Origin: Salinicola tamaricis
GTDB taxonomy: Bacteria; Pseudomonadota; Gammaproteobacteria; Pseudomonadales; Halomonadaceae
NCBI RefSeq assembly: GCF_003006155.1
Contig: NZ_CP023559.1
Span: forward strand, 3,844,001-3,908,000
DNA length: 64,000 nucleotides
Direction of reading: 5' to 3'
The stretch's first letter is position 1. Each line of letters begins with the position of its first letter. The position numbers and the translations under genes are program-made. The notes under the pieces are model-generated. The model ran no database searches and was not told where the DNA came from. It saw nothing but the letters and a program-made list of their open reading frames with translations. Below, one piece after another: positions 29,178 to 40,871 of the stretch.

Positions 29178-30581
29178 TCAGTCGTGATCGGCGCCGCCGC
29201 CCCCAACCGCCACACCCGGGCGCGTGAACAGCGCCAGCGACTCCAGGTGCGCGGTGTGCGGAAACATGTCGGCCACCGCCAACCGCCGCAGTACCAGCCC
29301 GCCGGCGACGAGATGCGCCGCATCCCGCGCCAGCGAGGCCGGGTCACAGGAGACGTAGAGCACCTGCGCCACCTCGCTCTGCGCCACTCGCCGGCAGAGC
29401 GCATCGGCGCCATCCCGCGGCGGGTCGAGAATCAGCGTATCGTGGTCCGCCAGCAGTGCCTCGAGACCCGCGTCCGCTGCGCTCAGATCCGCCTGCACTG
29501 CGGTCACCGCGGGTAGCGCATTGGCATCGGCGTTGGCACGCAGGCGCTCGACCATCGTCTGGCTGCCCTCGACGGCGGTCACCGCCGCCACCTCGCCAGC
29601 CAGCGCCAGCGAGAAGTTGCCGATGCCGGCGAACAGATCGAGCAGCCGCATGCGCGGCGTCGGTGTCAGCCAGGCGCGGGCGGTATCGATCAGCCGCTGA
29701 TTGATCTCGGCGTTGACCTGGACGAAATCCCCGGGCGCCAGTGCCAACGTCACTGCATGGGCGGCACCCTGCACCCTCACCGCCAGCGTAGGCGCCGCAC
29801 CCAGCCAGTGCAGCTGCGGCTGCTCGCGGCCCTGCAACTGGGCCACCGCGACGCCATGACGCTCGCCGAAGCACCGCCAGCGCTCGCTGTCCTCGCTCAC
29901 CTCGCGCAGTTGACGCACCACCACCACCGGCACGGCATGATCATCCAACAACAGCTCCAGGTGGCCGACGTGGCGCGGCACGGCCAACGTCGCGAGCAGC
30001 TCGCGCAGCGGCGCCAGCAGCGCAGCCAGCGCCGGTGTCAGCACCATGCAGCCAACGATATCGACCAACTGGTCACTGCCGCGGGCGCGAAAGCCGAGAT
30101 GCACGCGCCCCTCGCCATCACGCTTGACGCCGAGCCGAGCGCGCCGGCGGTAGCCGACATCCGCGCCGGCGATCAATCCCACCTCGCTAGGGGGCTCGAT
30201 GCCCTGCCGGATGAGCAGCTCGCTCACGACCCGGCGCTTGTGCTCGCGCTGGGCGGCGATGTCCATGTGCTGCAGGTCGCAGCCGCCACAGCGGTCGAAA
30301 TAGGCACAGGGCGGCGTGACCCGCTCGGGCGCGCTCACCAGACGCTGGCGCACGTGGGCCTCGTCGAAGCGCCGCCGCTCGCGGTGCACCGCCACCTCGA
30401 CCCGTTCGCCGGGCAGCGCGCCACTGACGAACACCGTCTTGCCACTGGCCGCGCGCGCCACGCCGCGCCCATCATGGGCCAGGCGTTCGATGTAGAGCCC
30501 CGGCGCCGCAGTGTCCCCGCTGGGGGCGGTGGTGCTCTCCCGTTTGCGCGCCGGCGTGCGGCGTTTTCCCAGCATCGCCAT
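29178..30581 (-). CDS. rlmD: 23S rRNA (uracil-1939-C5)-methyltransferase RlmD
   Basis: A 467-residue SAM-dependent RNA methyltransferase. An N-terminal TRAM domain (LAHDGRGVARAASGKTVFVS) is followed by the iron-sulfur cysteines CAYFDRCGGCDLQH plus a later CMVL. The SAM-binding motif is LLDLFAGIGNFSLALAGEV, and the nucleophile region is LYVSCDPASLARDAAHL, with DPPRDGAD as motif IV. The start ATG 30581 is one base after the cysM stop. It belongs to the conserved cysM-rlmD-relA-mazG cluster. Confidence 0.94.
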   Translation of the reverse strand: MAMLGKRRTPARKRESTTAPSGDTAAPGLYIERLAHDGRGVARAASGKTVFVSGALPGERVEVAVHRERRRFDEAHVRQRLVSAPERVTPPCAYFDRCGGCDLQHMDIAAQREHKRRVVSELLIRQGIEPPSEVGLIAGADVGYRRRARLGVKRDGEGRVHLGFRARGSDQLVDIVGCMVLTPALAALLAPLRELLATLAVPRHVGHLELLLDDHAVPVVVVRQLREVSEDSERWRCFGERHGVAVAQLQGREQPQLHWLGAAPTLAVRVQGAAHAVTLALAPGDFVQVNAEINQRLIDTARAWLTPTPRMRLLDLFAGIGNFSLALAGEVAAVTAVEGSQTMVERLRANADANALPAVTAVQADLSAADAGLEALLADHDTLILDPPRDGADALCRRVAQSEVAQVLYVSCDPASLARDAAHLVAGGLVLRRLAVADMFPHTAHLESLALFTRPGVAVGGGGADHD

Positions 30582-30582
30582 C

Positions 30583-31479
30583 TCAGGCGTCCGGGGCGTA
30601 GAGGCCGGTGGAAAGATAGCGATCGCCGCGGTCACACACGATGAACACGATCACCGCGTTGTCGACCTCCTCGGCGATACGCAGCGCCCCGGCCAGGGCA
30701 CCGCCGGAGGAGACGCCGGCCAGGATGCCCTCTTCACGCGCCAGCCGGCGCATGTGATGCTCCGCCTCGTGCTGCTCGATATCGAGGATGCGGTCGACCC
30801 GGGCGGGCTCGAAGATGCCGGGGCGGTAGGCCTCGGGCCAGCGCCGAATACCGGCAATGCTGGCGCCGTCCGCCGGCTGCAGGCCGACGATCTCGATCGA
30901 CGGATTGCGCTCCTTGAGATAGCGCGAAGTACCCATGATCGTACCAGTGGTGCCCATGGAGCTGACGAAGTGGGTGATGCGCCCGGCAGTCTGCTCCCAT
31001 AGCTCGGGGCCGGTGGAGCGATAGTGCGCCAGCGGGTTGTCGCCATTGGCGAACTGATCGAGAGACTTGCCTTCGCCACGGGCGATCATCGCATTGGCGA
31101 GGTCGCGCGCGCCCTCCATGCCCTGCTCCTTGCTCACGCCGATCAGCTCGGCACCATAGGCGGCCATCGCCTGCTTGCGCTCGCTGGAAGCGTTCTCCGG
31201 CATGATCAGGACCATGCGGTAGCCCATCACCGCCGCCGCCATGGCCAGCGCGATGCCGGTGTTGCCGGAGGTGGCCTCGATCAGCGTATCGCCGGGAGCG
31301 ATATCACCGCGGGCCTGGGCCTCGCGCAGCATCGACAACGCCGGCCGGTCCTTGACCGAGCCTGCCGGGTTGTTGCCCTCGAGCTTGGCCAGCAGCGTAT
31401 TGTCGCGGCCGGCGTTGATGCGGGCGAGCCTCACCAGCGGCGTATTGCCGACGGTTTGCGCGAGCGTGGGAAATGCCAT
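30583..31479 (-). CDS. cysM: Cysteine synthase B (O-acetylserine sulfhydrylase)
   Basis: A PLP enzyme making cysteine from O-acetylserine and sulfide or thiosulfate. 298 residues. The PLP lysine is in NNPAGSVKDRPALSML, the substrate loop is EATSGNTGIALAMAAA, and the phosphate-binding glycines are in SSMGTTGTIMG. The arginine-rich stretch ADGASIAGIRRWPEAYRP distinguishes CysM from CysK. The start ATG 31479 gives MAFPTLAQTVGNTPLV, the canonical N-terminus; an in-frame upstream extension has no similarity. Confidence 0.94.
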   Translation of the reverse strand: MAFPTLAQTVGNTPLVRLARINAGRDNTLLAKLEGNNPAGSVKDRPALSMLREAQARGDIAPGDTLIEATSGNTGIALAMAAAVMGYRMVLIMPENASSERKQAMAAYGAELIGVSKEQGMEGARDLANAMIARGEGKSLDQFANGDNPLAHYRSTGPELWEQTAGRITHFVSSMGTTGTIMGTSRYLKERNPSIEIVGLQPADGASIAGIRRWPEAYRPGIFEPARVDRILDIEQHEAEHHMRRLAREEGILAGVSSGGALAGALRIAEEVDNAVIVFIVCDRGDRYLSTGLYAPDA

Positions 31480-31901
31480 GGCAGGTGTCCTAGCAGTCGG
31501 TAGACATGACGCGCCGTCACCGCAGGTAGCAGTGAACGCGAAAAACATCTCCCCAGTATATCGAACACGACGTATATCGAACACGACGCGCCGAGCAGGC
31601 TTCGACGTCACGCGCCAATAGCCAAGTTCGCCACGCCACCGAGCGCCTATGACCCGGAGCGCCGCGCGGCACGTAACTGGCGGGCAGCGCTAGCCTGACG
31701 CGATGCGCTGGAAAACGCAAAACGAATTCGCAACGCCGCGTAGTGATGGTTCAATAGGCAGCCGTGCACCATCCGGCCGGGAGGCCCGATCGGCGCCCAA
31801 CGGCAAGCCACCGGCGTGCGCTTCGCCTGCCCGCGCTACGGATCGCGCCGTATCGGCCGATAGATGCAACCTAATCGACATCATGGGGTTCGTTGCCGCC
31901 G
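31480..31901. other. Divergent intergenic region between cysM and the BarA-like kinase gene
   Basis: About 420 bases without a supported gene. Apart from the small tandem repeat at 31557-31588, no operator or promoter pair was identified by eye. Confidence 0.45.
31557..31588. repeat. Two perfect tandem copies of a 16-base unit
   Basis: TATATCGAACACGACG occurs twice head to tail, 78-109 bases upstream of cysM. It could be a slippage product or a pair of regulator sites; nothing more is visible. Confidence 0.7.
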
Positions 31902-34506
31902 ATGCTCTCACGCTGGCTGACACGTCTTGCGCTGATCCTGGTGATCGGGGTCCTGGTCCTGAGCGGGCGCCACCTGTGGCAGCTCGAGCAGGCGCGTGGC
32001 CAGCGGGTACCGGAACATCTGGGAACGATGGGGCGCGTGCTGGTCCCGGCGCTCACCGACGCGCTGCACGAGGACCACGCCACCATCCATCGGCTGCTGA
32101 GGCAGCTCTCGAACGATCCCGACATTCGCAACGTCACCCTGCGCAACGAAGACGGCAGCGAAGCCGACTGCAGCGGTGAGGCTCCCGGCCCGCCGCCTCG
32201 CCCGCTGGACACCGATGCCCGCGGCTGGCATGCGGAGTCCGCACAGCGCTGGCTGCTGCCGGTCGACTGGCTCACACCCGCACAGCTGCCGCAGCGCCTG
32301 TGGCTGGACATCGAACTCGATCCCGATGCGCTCGACGCCGGCAACCGATCGCGCGACCACATCCTGACTCTGTCACTCTCGGGCCTGTGTCTGATGCTGC
32401 TGCTGGGGGCTGGCGTGGCCCGGCGACGTCACACCACGTCGCTGCACCAAGCCACGGGGCAGCACGATAGCAAACCCGGCGACCCGTATATCGGTGAGAC
32501 CGGCCCTGACAAGAGCAACTCTGGCAAGACCAACTCTGGTGGCACCGCTCCCGCACTGCCCGTCGAGACGGATACGCCCCCCGCTCGGCCCGACGCCGCC
32601 TCGCCCTCTATTCGGCCCGACGCTGCCTCGCCCTCTACTCAGCCCGACGCTGCCTCGCCCTCTACTCAGCCCGACGCTGCCTCATCCCCTGCTTGGCCCG
32701 ATGCCGCCAAGGAGATCAGCGATCTGGCCTATGTCAGTCACGAACTGCGCGCGCCGCTCTCCGGGGTGCTCGGGCTCTGCCGGCTGCTCGAGAACAGTCC
32801 TCTCGACGCGCGTCAGCGCGAGTGGCTGCGGCATATCCATCTGGCCTCCAACGGCCTGCTCGACACCGTCGATCACGTGCTCGGCGACGAGCGCCGGCGG
32901 CAGGCGGAGACTACCTTCGATATGGCCGATCTGCTGTGGGAGGTGAACTGCCTGCAGACCCCGCTGGCGCAGGCCCGCGGCATCACCCTGCTGGGCATGG
33001 TCTACGACGAGGTACCACCACGCCTGGTGGGCCAGCCGGTGGCGCTGCGTCAGCTGTTGACCAATCTGATCAGCAATGCGGTCAAGTATGGCGCCGCGGG
33101 CGATGTGGTGACTCGTGTCACGCTGGCGAGCCGCGATGGCGAACGCGTGCGACTGACGATCAGCGTCAAGGACGCCGGATGTGCCGAGGGTAGCGACCGC
33201 GAGCAGCTGCGCCGTGCTCTGGCCGCCCCAATGGAGACCGCGGGTCGCGGCAGCGGTCTCGCCGTGTGCCGGCGGCTGACGCGGGAGATGGGAGGCGAGC
33301 TGCGCCTCGGCAGCGATGGCAGACACGGCAACAGCGTGATCGCCAGCGTCACGCTGGGCGCCTGCGAGCCGTTCGTCAGGCCAGCCGAGTTCGACCTCGG
33401 CCAGGCGCGGATCGGCCTCTATCAGCGCCATACCCGGCTCGATCATCTGCTCGCCTACGCACTCAAGCGCTGGTCGGCCCGAGTGCAGCCGATCACCCAC
33501 GCCGACGCTCTGACCCAGGAAGACGAGCCGCCCGCGCTGATGCTCATCGGACTCGATCAGCAAGATCTCAAACCAGCGGCGCGCGACGCTTGGCAGCGCC
33601 GCTTCGACGCCATGGCCAGGCCCTGCCTGCTGGTGGTCAACGCCGAGCCGACCCAACCGCTGCCGTGGCGCCTGCCGGTAGGCTGCAGCGTGCTGCGGCT
33701 ACCGATCTCACGCTATCTGCTGGGGCGCACCCTGGCCGGCATGCTCGATGCCGCCGGGCGCCAGACGAGCAGCGATCAACCGCGCATTCTGGTGGTCGAC
33801 GACGACGAGTTGAGTCAGCACTATCTGGATGCGCTGCTCCCGATCGTCGGCGCAAGCTCACTGGTGGCAGGCAGCGCCGAGTCGGCACTGGCGCTCGCCG
33901 CGGGCCACGCCATCGATCTGGTGCTGATGGACCTGCGCCTGCCCGACGCCTCCGGCGCCGCGACCATTGCCCGTCTGCGCGCCCTCGGCGGCCGCTGGTC
34001 CCATCTACCGATCATCGCCATGAGCGCCAGCCCTGGCGCCGAGCTACCCGAGGAGGGGCCCGGCGGCTGTCAGCAGCTGTTGACCAAGCCGATCGACGAG
34101 CGCCAGCTACGGTCGCTGCTGCTGCGCTATCTGCCCGGCGTCAGCGAGCCCACGGAGGAGCCGGAGCTGGCGGTGGTCGACCCCGACCTCGCCCTGCGCC
34201 TGAGCGGCGGGCCGTGAAGCGCTGGCCGACGAACTGCTGACCTGCTGCTGGCCGAACTGCCGCACCACCGCCTGACGCTGGCACAAGCATGGCAGGCCGC
34301 GGATGCCGCGGCCCTCGGCGACGCCGTTCACCAGTAGGCGGGGCGGCTGCCGCTATTGCGGCTACCCGCCTGAGCGCCGCCTGGCAGCGCATTGGAGACA
34401 CGCTTGCAGCAGGCCCCGCTGGCCGACTGCCGGCGCGAGTGATGCAACGACCCATGCCTGCGACCAGCTCGCCGCCTGGGCCGAGCGGCATGCCGCGCCG
34501 CGCTGA
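31902..34506 (+). CDS. barA: Hybrid sensor histidine kinase of the BarA/GacS type (frameshifted 3' part)
   Basis: Top kinase of the Gac/Rsm pathway by domain order and by location next to cysM. It has an N-terminal membrane span (LALILVIGVLVLSGRHL), a periplasmic sensor of ~140 residues and a second span (LTLSLSGLCLMLLLGAGVA). A repetitive linker replaces the usual HAMP region. The HisKA domain carries the phospho-His in VSHELRAPLSGVLGL. The HATPase has NLISNAVKYG and GRGSGLAVC, but the first G-box is weak (DAGCAEGS). A degenerate and a true receiver follow (RILVVDDDE, LMDLRLPD, TKPID). After frame losses from 34215 on, an Hpt domain reads DAVHQ..RYCG, ending AWAERHAAPR. Confidence 0.85.
32586..32708 (+). 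repeat. 27-base tandem repeat in the kinase linker
   Basis: About four and a half in-frame copies of a 27-base unit encoding nine residues of the form (R/Q)PDAASPS(I/T). They lie between the second membrane span and the HisKA domain. Copies differ by a few bases, with the central ones nearly identical. Confidence 0.9.
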
Positions 34507-34563
34507 CGCGTCCGGCCGGCGCCTGGCTCACTGCACGGCCCTTATCGGGCGAGAACGCCGGTT

Positions 34564-35394
<831 letters not shown>

Positions 35395-35597
35395 GCGGTC
35401 ACTCCTTTTGCTGAAGCCTGTCGCTAGACACTGTCACTAAAGCTTGTCACTGACACCTACCCCTGAAAGCGTTCATTGACGCCCTCGGGGGAAGCGATCA
35501 GGCAAGATCGGGGGCTTGGCCGGCGGATTGGCGCTGCGGCGCATCAAGGGGCACTCAGGTGCGACCTGGCGGGCAGGCCGAGTAGGCCCGCCGCCGC

Positions 35598-36304
35598 TCA
35601 GGAGAGACCGCGCCGCCGCTGGCTCAAGCGCTGCATCAGCTCCCGCGAGCGCAACGGCTGCGGCCCCAGCAGTGGTGCCAGCGCTGCCCGGGTCAGCGCC
35701 TTGCTGAGACCGGCCAGCCCCGGGGCATCCCAGTCGCCACGGGCAAGCAGCTTGAGCGTGCGCCCGTCCCAGCCCGGCGCATCCGCCGCCACCGGCGAAA
35801 AACGCCGGCTCGACGGGCTGTAGGTATAGCGTGTGGCGGGGTCCAGCGGGCGCTCGTCGACGTCGGCAATACCGGCTCGGCATCCAGTGTCTCGAGCAGG
35901 GTGATCTCCAGACGACGCAGCGCGGTGGCACGCTCGGCGGGCCGGGTCAGACGCTCGAGGGTCCAGGCATAGATGGCGAAGACCTCACCCACCGGCAGCC
36001 CCACGGGCAACGAGCGGGTCAGCAGCTCGTTGGCGTAGAGCCCGCACAGCAGCCCCTCGCCCGCCAGCAGCACCGCACTCTGGGTGGTCTCCATCATGCG
36101 CAAGCGCTTGAGATCGCCCTCGCCGATCCAGGTGAGGTGCAGCGGCGCGAAAGGCTGCAGCTTGGCGCGGGACTTGCTGCCGGCTCGCTGCACGCCCTGG
36201 GCCACGGCGCGGATATGGCCATGTTCCAGGGTGAGCACGTCGACCAGCGCGCTGGTCTCCCGATAGGCGCGCTTGTGCAGCAGGTAGGCCGGCTGGGGTT
36301 GCAT
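35598..36304 (-). CDS. recO: DNA repair protein RecO (frameshifted)
   Basis: A recombination mediator that loads RecA with RecF/RecR. The N-terminal OB-fold has AYLLHKRAYRETSALVDVLT, HGHIRAVAQGVQR and LQPFAPLHLTWIGEGDLKRL; the helical part has GLLCGLYANELLTRSLPVG. A one-base error near 35870 breaks the frame. The neighbouring frame gives the ending LLGPQPLRSRELMQRLSQRR at 35598. The ATG 36304 lies 10 bases after the era stop, in the order rnc-era-recO-pdxJ. Confidence 0.9.
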
Positions 36305-36313
36305 GCGCCTGCC

Positions 36314-37210
36314 CTAGTCGAGATCGTAGCCGAGACTCTTCAGCGCACGGTCGTCGTCGGACCAGCCACGCTTGACCTTGACCCACAGGTTGAGCATGAC
36401 CTTGGCGTCGAAGGCGCGCTCCATCTCCTGACGCGCCTCGGTGCCGATCTTCTTGATCCGCTCGCCCTTATCGCCGATCAGGATCTTCTTCTGCCCCTGG
36501 CGCTCGACCAGGATCAGCGCACTGATATGGACCACGCGGCCCTCGTCGCGGAACTCCTCGATCTCCACCGTCATCTGGTAGGGCAGCTCGTCACCGAGCT
36601 GGCGCATGACCTTCTCGCGCACCAGTTCGGCGGCCAGGAAGCGCTGGCTCTTGTTGGTGATCTGGTCGTCGGGGAAGTAATGCACCCCTTCCGGCAGGCG
36701 CTTGGCCACCTCGGCTTCCAGCTCCGGCACATTGGTGCCGTGCTTGGCCGACAGCGGCAGGATCGCGGCAAAATCGCGGCGCGCCGACAGCGACTCCAGC
36801 CACGGCAGCAGCGACGCCTTGTCTTCGAGCCAGTCGACCTTGTTGACCGCGAGAATCACCGGCGCCTCGACGTGGACCAGCTTGTCGAGCACCACCTGAT
36901 CCTCGTCGGTCCAGCGCGTCCGGTCGACCAGAAACACCACACAGTCGACGCGCGCAGCGCCTGCGTCGCCGCCTGTTCATGAAGCGTTGATCGCCTTGTT
37001 GCGATCCCGGGTCTGGAGATGCATGCCGGGCGTATCGACGTAGATGAACTGCGCCGTGTCGACGGTCTTGATCCCCATGATCTGGTGCCGCGTGGTCTGC
37101 GGCCGCCTTGAAGTGATCGAGACCTTCTGTCCCAGAATACGGTTCATCAGGGTCGACTTGCCCACATTGGGGCGCCCGACGATGGCCACGAAGCCGCAGG
37201 TCTCAGTCAT
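36314..37210 (-). CDS. era: GTPase Era (frameshifted)
   Basis: An essential GTPase that binds the 3' end of 16S rRNA in 30S assembly. G1 is [18 protein letters not shown]3 is VDTPGMH, G4 is NKVDWLED, and the KH domain contains [19 protein letters not shown]. Between residues ~75 and 95 the frame is lost: the expected NRFMNRAATQAL is recovered if one base is restored at each of about 36990 and 36975, in short C and G runs. The ATG overlaps the rnc stop (ATGA). In an essential gene these are almost certainly sequence errors. Confidence 0.93.
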
Positions 37211-37902
37211 CCGCGCTTGCTCTTGGTAGGTTCGAGTTTGGCCAGCGCCAGCTCCGCTGCCTGCTGCTCGGCGAGCCGCCGGCTGGTGCCCTCACCGAGG
37301 GTCGGCGATTCGCCGAGCATGGCGATATGGCACTCGACGCTGAACGTCTGGGCGTGCGCCTCGCCCTCCACCGAGGTCACCTCGTAGCGGGGCAACGCCT
37401 GCTGGCGCGACTGCAGAAACTCCTGCAGCCGGGTCTTGGGGTCCTTCTGGGTGTTGTGCAGATCGATCGATTCGAGCCGGGTGCCGAACCACGCCAGCAC
37501 GCGGCTGCGTGCCACATCCATGCCGGCGTCGAGATAGATCGCGCCGATCACCGCCTCGAGCGCGTCGGCGAGGATCGAGTCGCGCCGGTGGCCGCCGCTC
37601 TTCATCTCACCTGAACCAAGCCGCAGGCAGGCACCGAGTTCGAACTCGCGCGCCACCTCGGCCAGCGTCTGGCCCTTGACCAGACCGGCGCGCAAGCGCG
37701 ACAGCTGGCCCTCGCGCGCCGCCGGGAAGCGCTTGAACAGCGCCTCGCCGATCACGAAGTTGACGATCGAGTCGCCCAGAAACTCGAGCCGTTCGTTGTT
37801 GGCACCGCCGACACTGCGGTGCGTCAGAGCCAGCTCCAGCAGCGACGGGTCACGAAATTCGTGGCCGATACGGCGCCGGAAGCCTTGCAGAGGATCACTC
37901 AC
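37207..37902 (-). CDS. rnc: Ribonuclease III
   Basis: Cleaves double-stranded RNA in rRNA processing and mRNA turnover. 231 residues. The catalytic signature is [20 protein letters not shown], the second acidic cluster is [16 protein letters not shown], and a dsRBD is at the C-terminus ([32 protein letters not shown]). A GTG start at 37902 is chosen because it gives the canonical [16 protein letters not shown] with GGGAA upstream. It overlaps era by four bases. Confidence 0.95.
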   Translation of the reverse strand: MSDPLQGFRRRIGHEFRDPSLLELALTHRSVGGANNERLEFLGDSIVNFVIGEALFKRFPAAREGQLSRLRAGLVKGQTLAEVAREFELGACLRLGSGEMKSGGHRRDSILADALEAVIGAIYLDAGMDVARSRVLAWFGTRLESIDLHNTQKDPKTRLQEFLQSRQQALPRYEVTSVEGEAHAQTFSVECHIAMLGESPTLGEGTSRRLAEQQAAELALAKLEPTKSKRG

Positions 37903-38061
37903 GTCATTCCCATTTTCATTGTCCGACGCAAAGCGGGCGCGGGTAGCCCCGTCGCCCGCTGTGCGAGTGCATCGTGGTCGGATCGGTTGCCGATCCGCCG
38001 TGGCGAGAACGCACCGACGGCGACCTCGACGGGCCACCGCAGCCGGTTCGCGCTATGCGAT

Positions 38062-38850
38062 TCAGTGTATCTGGCGCACCGTGCTGAAGCTAGGCAGACC
38101 GCCGTCCCAGTGCATCCATACCGCAAACGCCTTGCCGACGATATTGGCCTCCGGGACGAAGCCCCAGTAGCGGCTGTCGTTGGAGTGGTCGCGGTTGTCG
38201 CCCATCATGAAGTACTCATGATCGGGCACCACGATCTCGCGCATCTGCGGCCCGGGCATGCTCGGGTTGTTGTAGATCTCGTGCTCGACCTTCCCCAAGT
38301 GCTCGCGCAGCAGCTCCTCGCCAGGCGCCTGCGGCGGGTCGGCGTTGACCAAGGTCTTGGGTACCGGCTCGCCATTGACGTAGAGTTGCTTGTTCTCGTA
38401 GCGAATGTGATCGCCCGGCAGCCCGATCACCCGCTTGATGAAGTTGACCGAGGGATCTTCCGGGAAGCGGAACACCATCACGTCACCGCGCTGGGGCTCG
38501 CCGAGATCCGCGATCTCGGTATTGATCACCGGCAGGCGCAGGCCGTAGGCGAACTTGTTGACCAGGATGAAGTCGCCGACCTTGAGGGTCGGACGCATCG
38601 AGCCCGAGGGGATCTGGAACGGCTCGACGACGAAACTGCGTAGTACCAGCACGATCAGCAGCACCGGGAAGAACGACCGCGCGTAATCGATCGGCCACGG
38701 GTCCTTGTAGGTCACCGCATCGTGACTGCCCTTCTCTTCGGCGGCGGCGCGTTGACGCTGACGACGGGCGCGGCGCCAGAACAGGCTATCGACTAACCAC
38801 ACCAGCCCCGTGATGGCGACTGCCACCACCAGTAACAACGAAAAATCCAT
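38062..38850 (-). CDS. lepB: Signal peptidase I
   Basis: An inner-membrane serine/lysine protease that releases Sec and Tat signal peptides. 262 residues. Two N-terminal spans (LLLVVAVAITGLVWLVDSL; SFFPVLLIVLVLRSFVV) are followed by the catalytic serine in QIPSGSMRPTLKVGDF and the catalytic lysine in FIKRVIGLPGDHI. Box E is GDNRDHSNDSRYWGFV. Intact, with lepA 11 bases upstream of it in the transcript. Confidence 0.96.
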   Translation of the reverse strand: MDFSLLLVVAVAITGLVWLVDSLFWRRARRQRQRAAAEEKGSHDAVTYKDPWPIDYARSFFPVLLIVLVLRSFVVEPFQIPSGSMRPTLKVGDFILVNKFAYGLRLPVINTEIADLGEPQRGDVMVFRFPEDPSVNFIKRVIGLPGDHIRYENKQLYVNGEPVPKTLVNADPPQAPGEELLREHLGKVEHEIYNNPSMPGPQMREIVVPDHEYFMMGDNRDHSNDSRYWGFVPEANIVGKAFAVWMHWDGGLPSFSTVRQIH

Positions 38851-38861
38851 GAGACCGTTTC

Positions 38862-40679
38862 CTACTCATTCACTTTAAGAACGGCGAGGAACGCATCCTG
38901 GGGGATCTCCACACGCCCCACCTGTTTCATGCGTTTCTTGCCGGCTTTCTGCTTCTCCAGCAGTTTCTTCTTACGCGTGACATCGCCACCGTAGCACTTG
39001 GCGGTGACGTTCTTGCGCAGCGCCTTGACCGTGGAACGCGCCACCACATGACCGCCGATCGCCGCCTGCACCGCGACATCGAACATCTGACGCGGGATCA
39101 GCTCTTTCATCTTTTCGACCAGTACGCGGCCACGGGCGTGGCGTGGTCACGATGGATGATCAGCGCCAGGGCATCGACGCGATCGCCGTTGATGAGAATG
39201 TCCAGGCGCACCAGCTTGGCCGGCTCGAAGCGCTCGAAGCTGTAGTCGAGCGAGGCGTAGCCCTTGGAGATCGACTTGAGTCGATCGAAGAAGTCCATCA
39301 CCACTTCCGCCATCGGCAGCTCGTAGACCAGCTGCATCTGGTTACCCAGCACCTGCATGTCGAGCTGCACGCCGCGCCGATTGACGCACTCGCTGATGAC
39401 GTTGCCGACGAACTCCTGCGGCACCAGGATGTTGGCGCGCACGATCGGCTCGCGCATCTCGTCGACGTTGCCCAGGTCGGGCAGCTTCGACGGGTTGGAG
39501 ATGTAGACCAGCTCACCGTCGTCCATCAGCAGCTCGTAGATGACCGTCGGCGCCGTGGTCAGCAGATCGAGGTCGTACTCACGCTCCAGCCGCTCCTGGA
39601 TGATCTCCATGTGCAGCGTGCCGAGGAAACCGACACGGAAGCCGAATCCCAGGGCGTCCGAGTTCTCGGGCACGTAGTCGAGGCGAGGCATCGTTGAGCG
39701 CGAGCTTCTCGAGGGCGTCGCGGAAGTCCTCGTAGTCGTCGGAGCTGACCGGGAACATGCCGGCGTAGACCTGCGGCTTGACCTTCTGAAAACCGGGCAG
39801 ACGCGGTACGTCCTTGGTCTTGGCGTGGGTGATGGTGTCACCCACCGGCGCGCCGTGGATATCCTTGATGCCGGCGATCACGAAGCCCACCTCACCCGCG
39901 CGTAGCATGCCGGTGGAGTGCTGCTTGGGCGTGAAGAAGCCGATATCGGTCACTTCCCAGTCGCGCCCGGTCGACTTCATGTGGATCTTGTCTCCCTTCT
40001 TGAGGGTGCCATCGAACAGCCGCACCAGCGACACCACGCCCTGGTAGTTGTCGAACCAGGAGTCGATGATCAGCGCCTGCAGCTGGCCCTCGCGATCGCC
40101 CTTGGGCGGCGGGATGTCGCGCACCAGGCGCTCCAGCAGCTTGTCGATATTGAGCCCGCTCTTGGCCGACACCTGCACCGCATCGTGGGCGTCGAGACCG
40201 ATGATCTCTTCGATCTCGTGGGCCACTTTATCCGGATCGGCCTGGGGCAGGTCCATCTTGTTGAGGACCGGGAGCACCTCCAGGTTCTGCTCGATCGCGG
40301 TGTAACAGTTGGCCACCGACTGCGCCTCGACCCCCTGCGCGGCATCGACCACCAGCAGCGCGCCCTCGCAGGCGTAGAGCGAGCGCGACACTTCATAGGA
40401 GAAGTCGACATGGCCCGGGGTATCGATGAAGTTGAGCTGGTAGGTATGGCCATCCTCGGCCTGGTAGTCGAGGGTCACCGACTGCGCCTTGATGGTGATG
40501 CCGCGCTCGCGCTCCAGATCCATCGAGTCGAGCACCTGCTCTTTCAATTCGCGCTCGCTCAATCCGCCGCACACCTGGATGATGCGGTCGGCCAGCGTGG
40601 ACTTGCCGTGGTCGATGTGGGCGATGATCGAGAAGTTGCGGATGTACTTGAGCTGTTCGTTGCTTGCGGCGTCTGCCAT
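38862..40679 (-). CDS. lepA: Elongation factor 4 (LepA), frameshifted
   Basis: A ribosome-bound GTPase related to EF-G. The G-domain has [34 protein letters not shown] and [10 protein letters not shown]; the LepA-specific C-terminal domain ends [17 protein letters not shown]. The frame breaks near 39690 and near 39120; at the second site restoring one G gives [20 protein letters not shown]. The start ATG 40679 follows AAGGA and gives [17 protein letters not shown]. It sits between degP and lepB as in Pseudomonas. Confidence 0.94.
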
Positions 40680-40871
40680 TGAGTCCTTACCAGTCGTTGT
40701 ACGCGCGGAAGGTCGCGCTCCCGAAGGGTTGCGCATCACGCGGTTGATGACGAAATGGCGGCATTGTACCGACATGGCTGTGCCAAGGACAGCGACCGCG
40801 TGCGCCGTCGCCGCGCCACATGCGACGAGCCCCCCGGGGGCGGGGCTCGTCGGGCATGCGTGTGGCTCACA

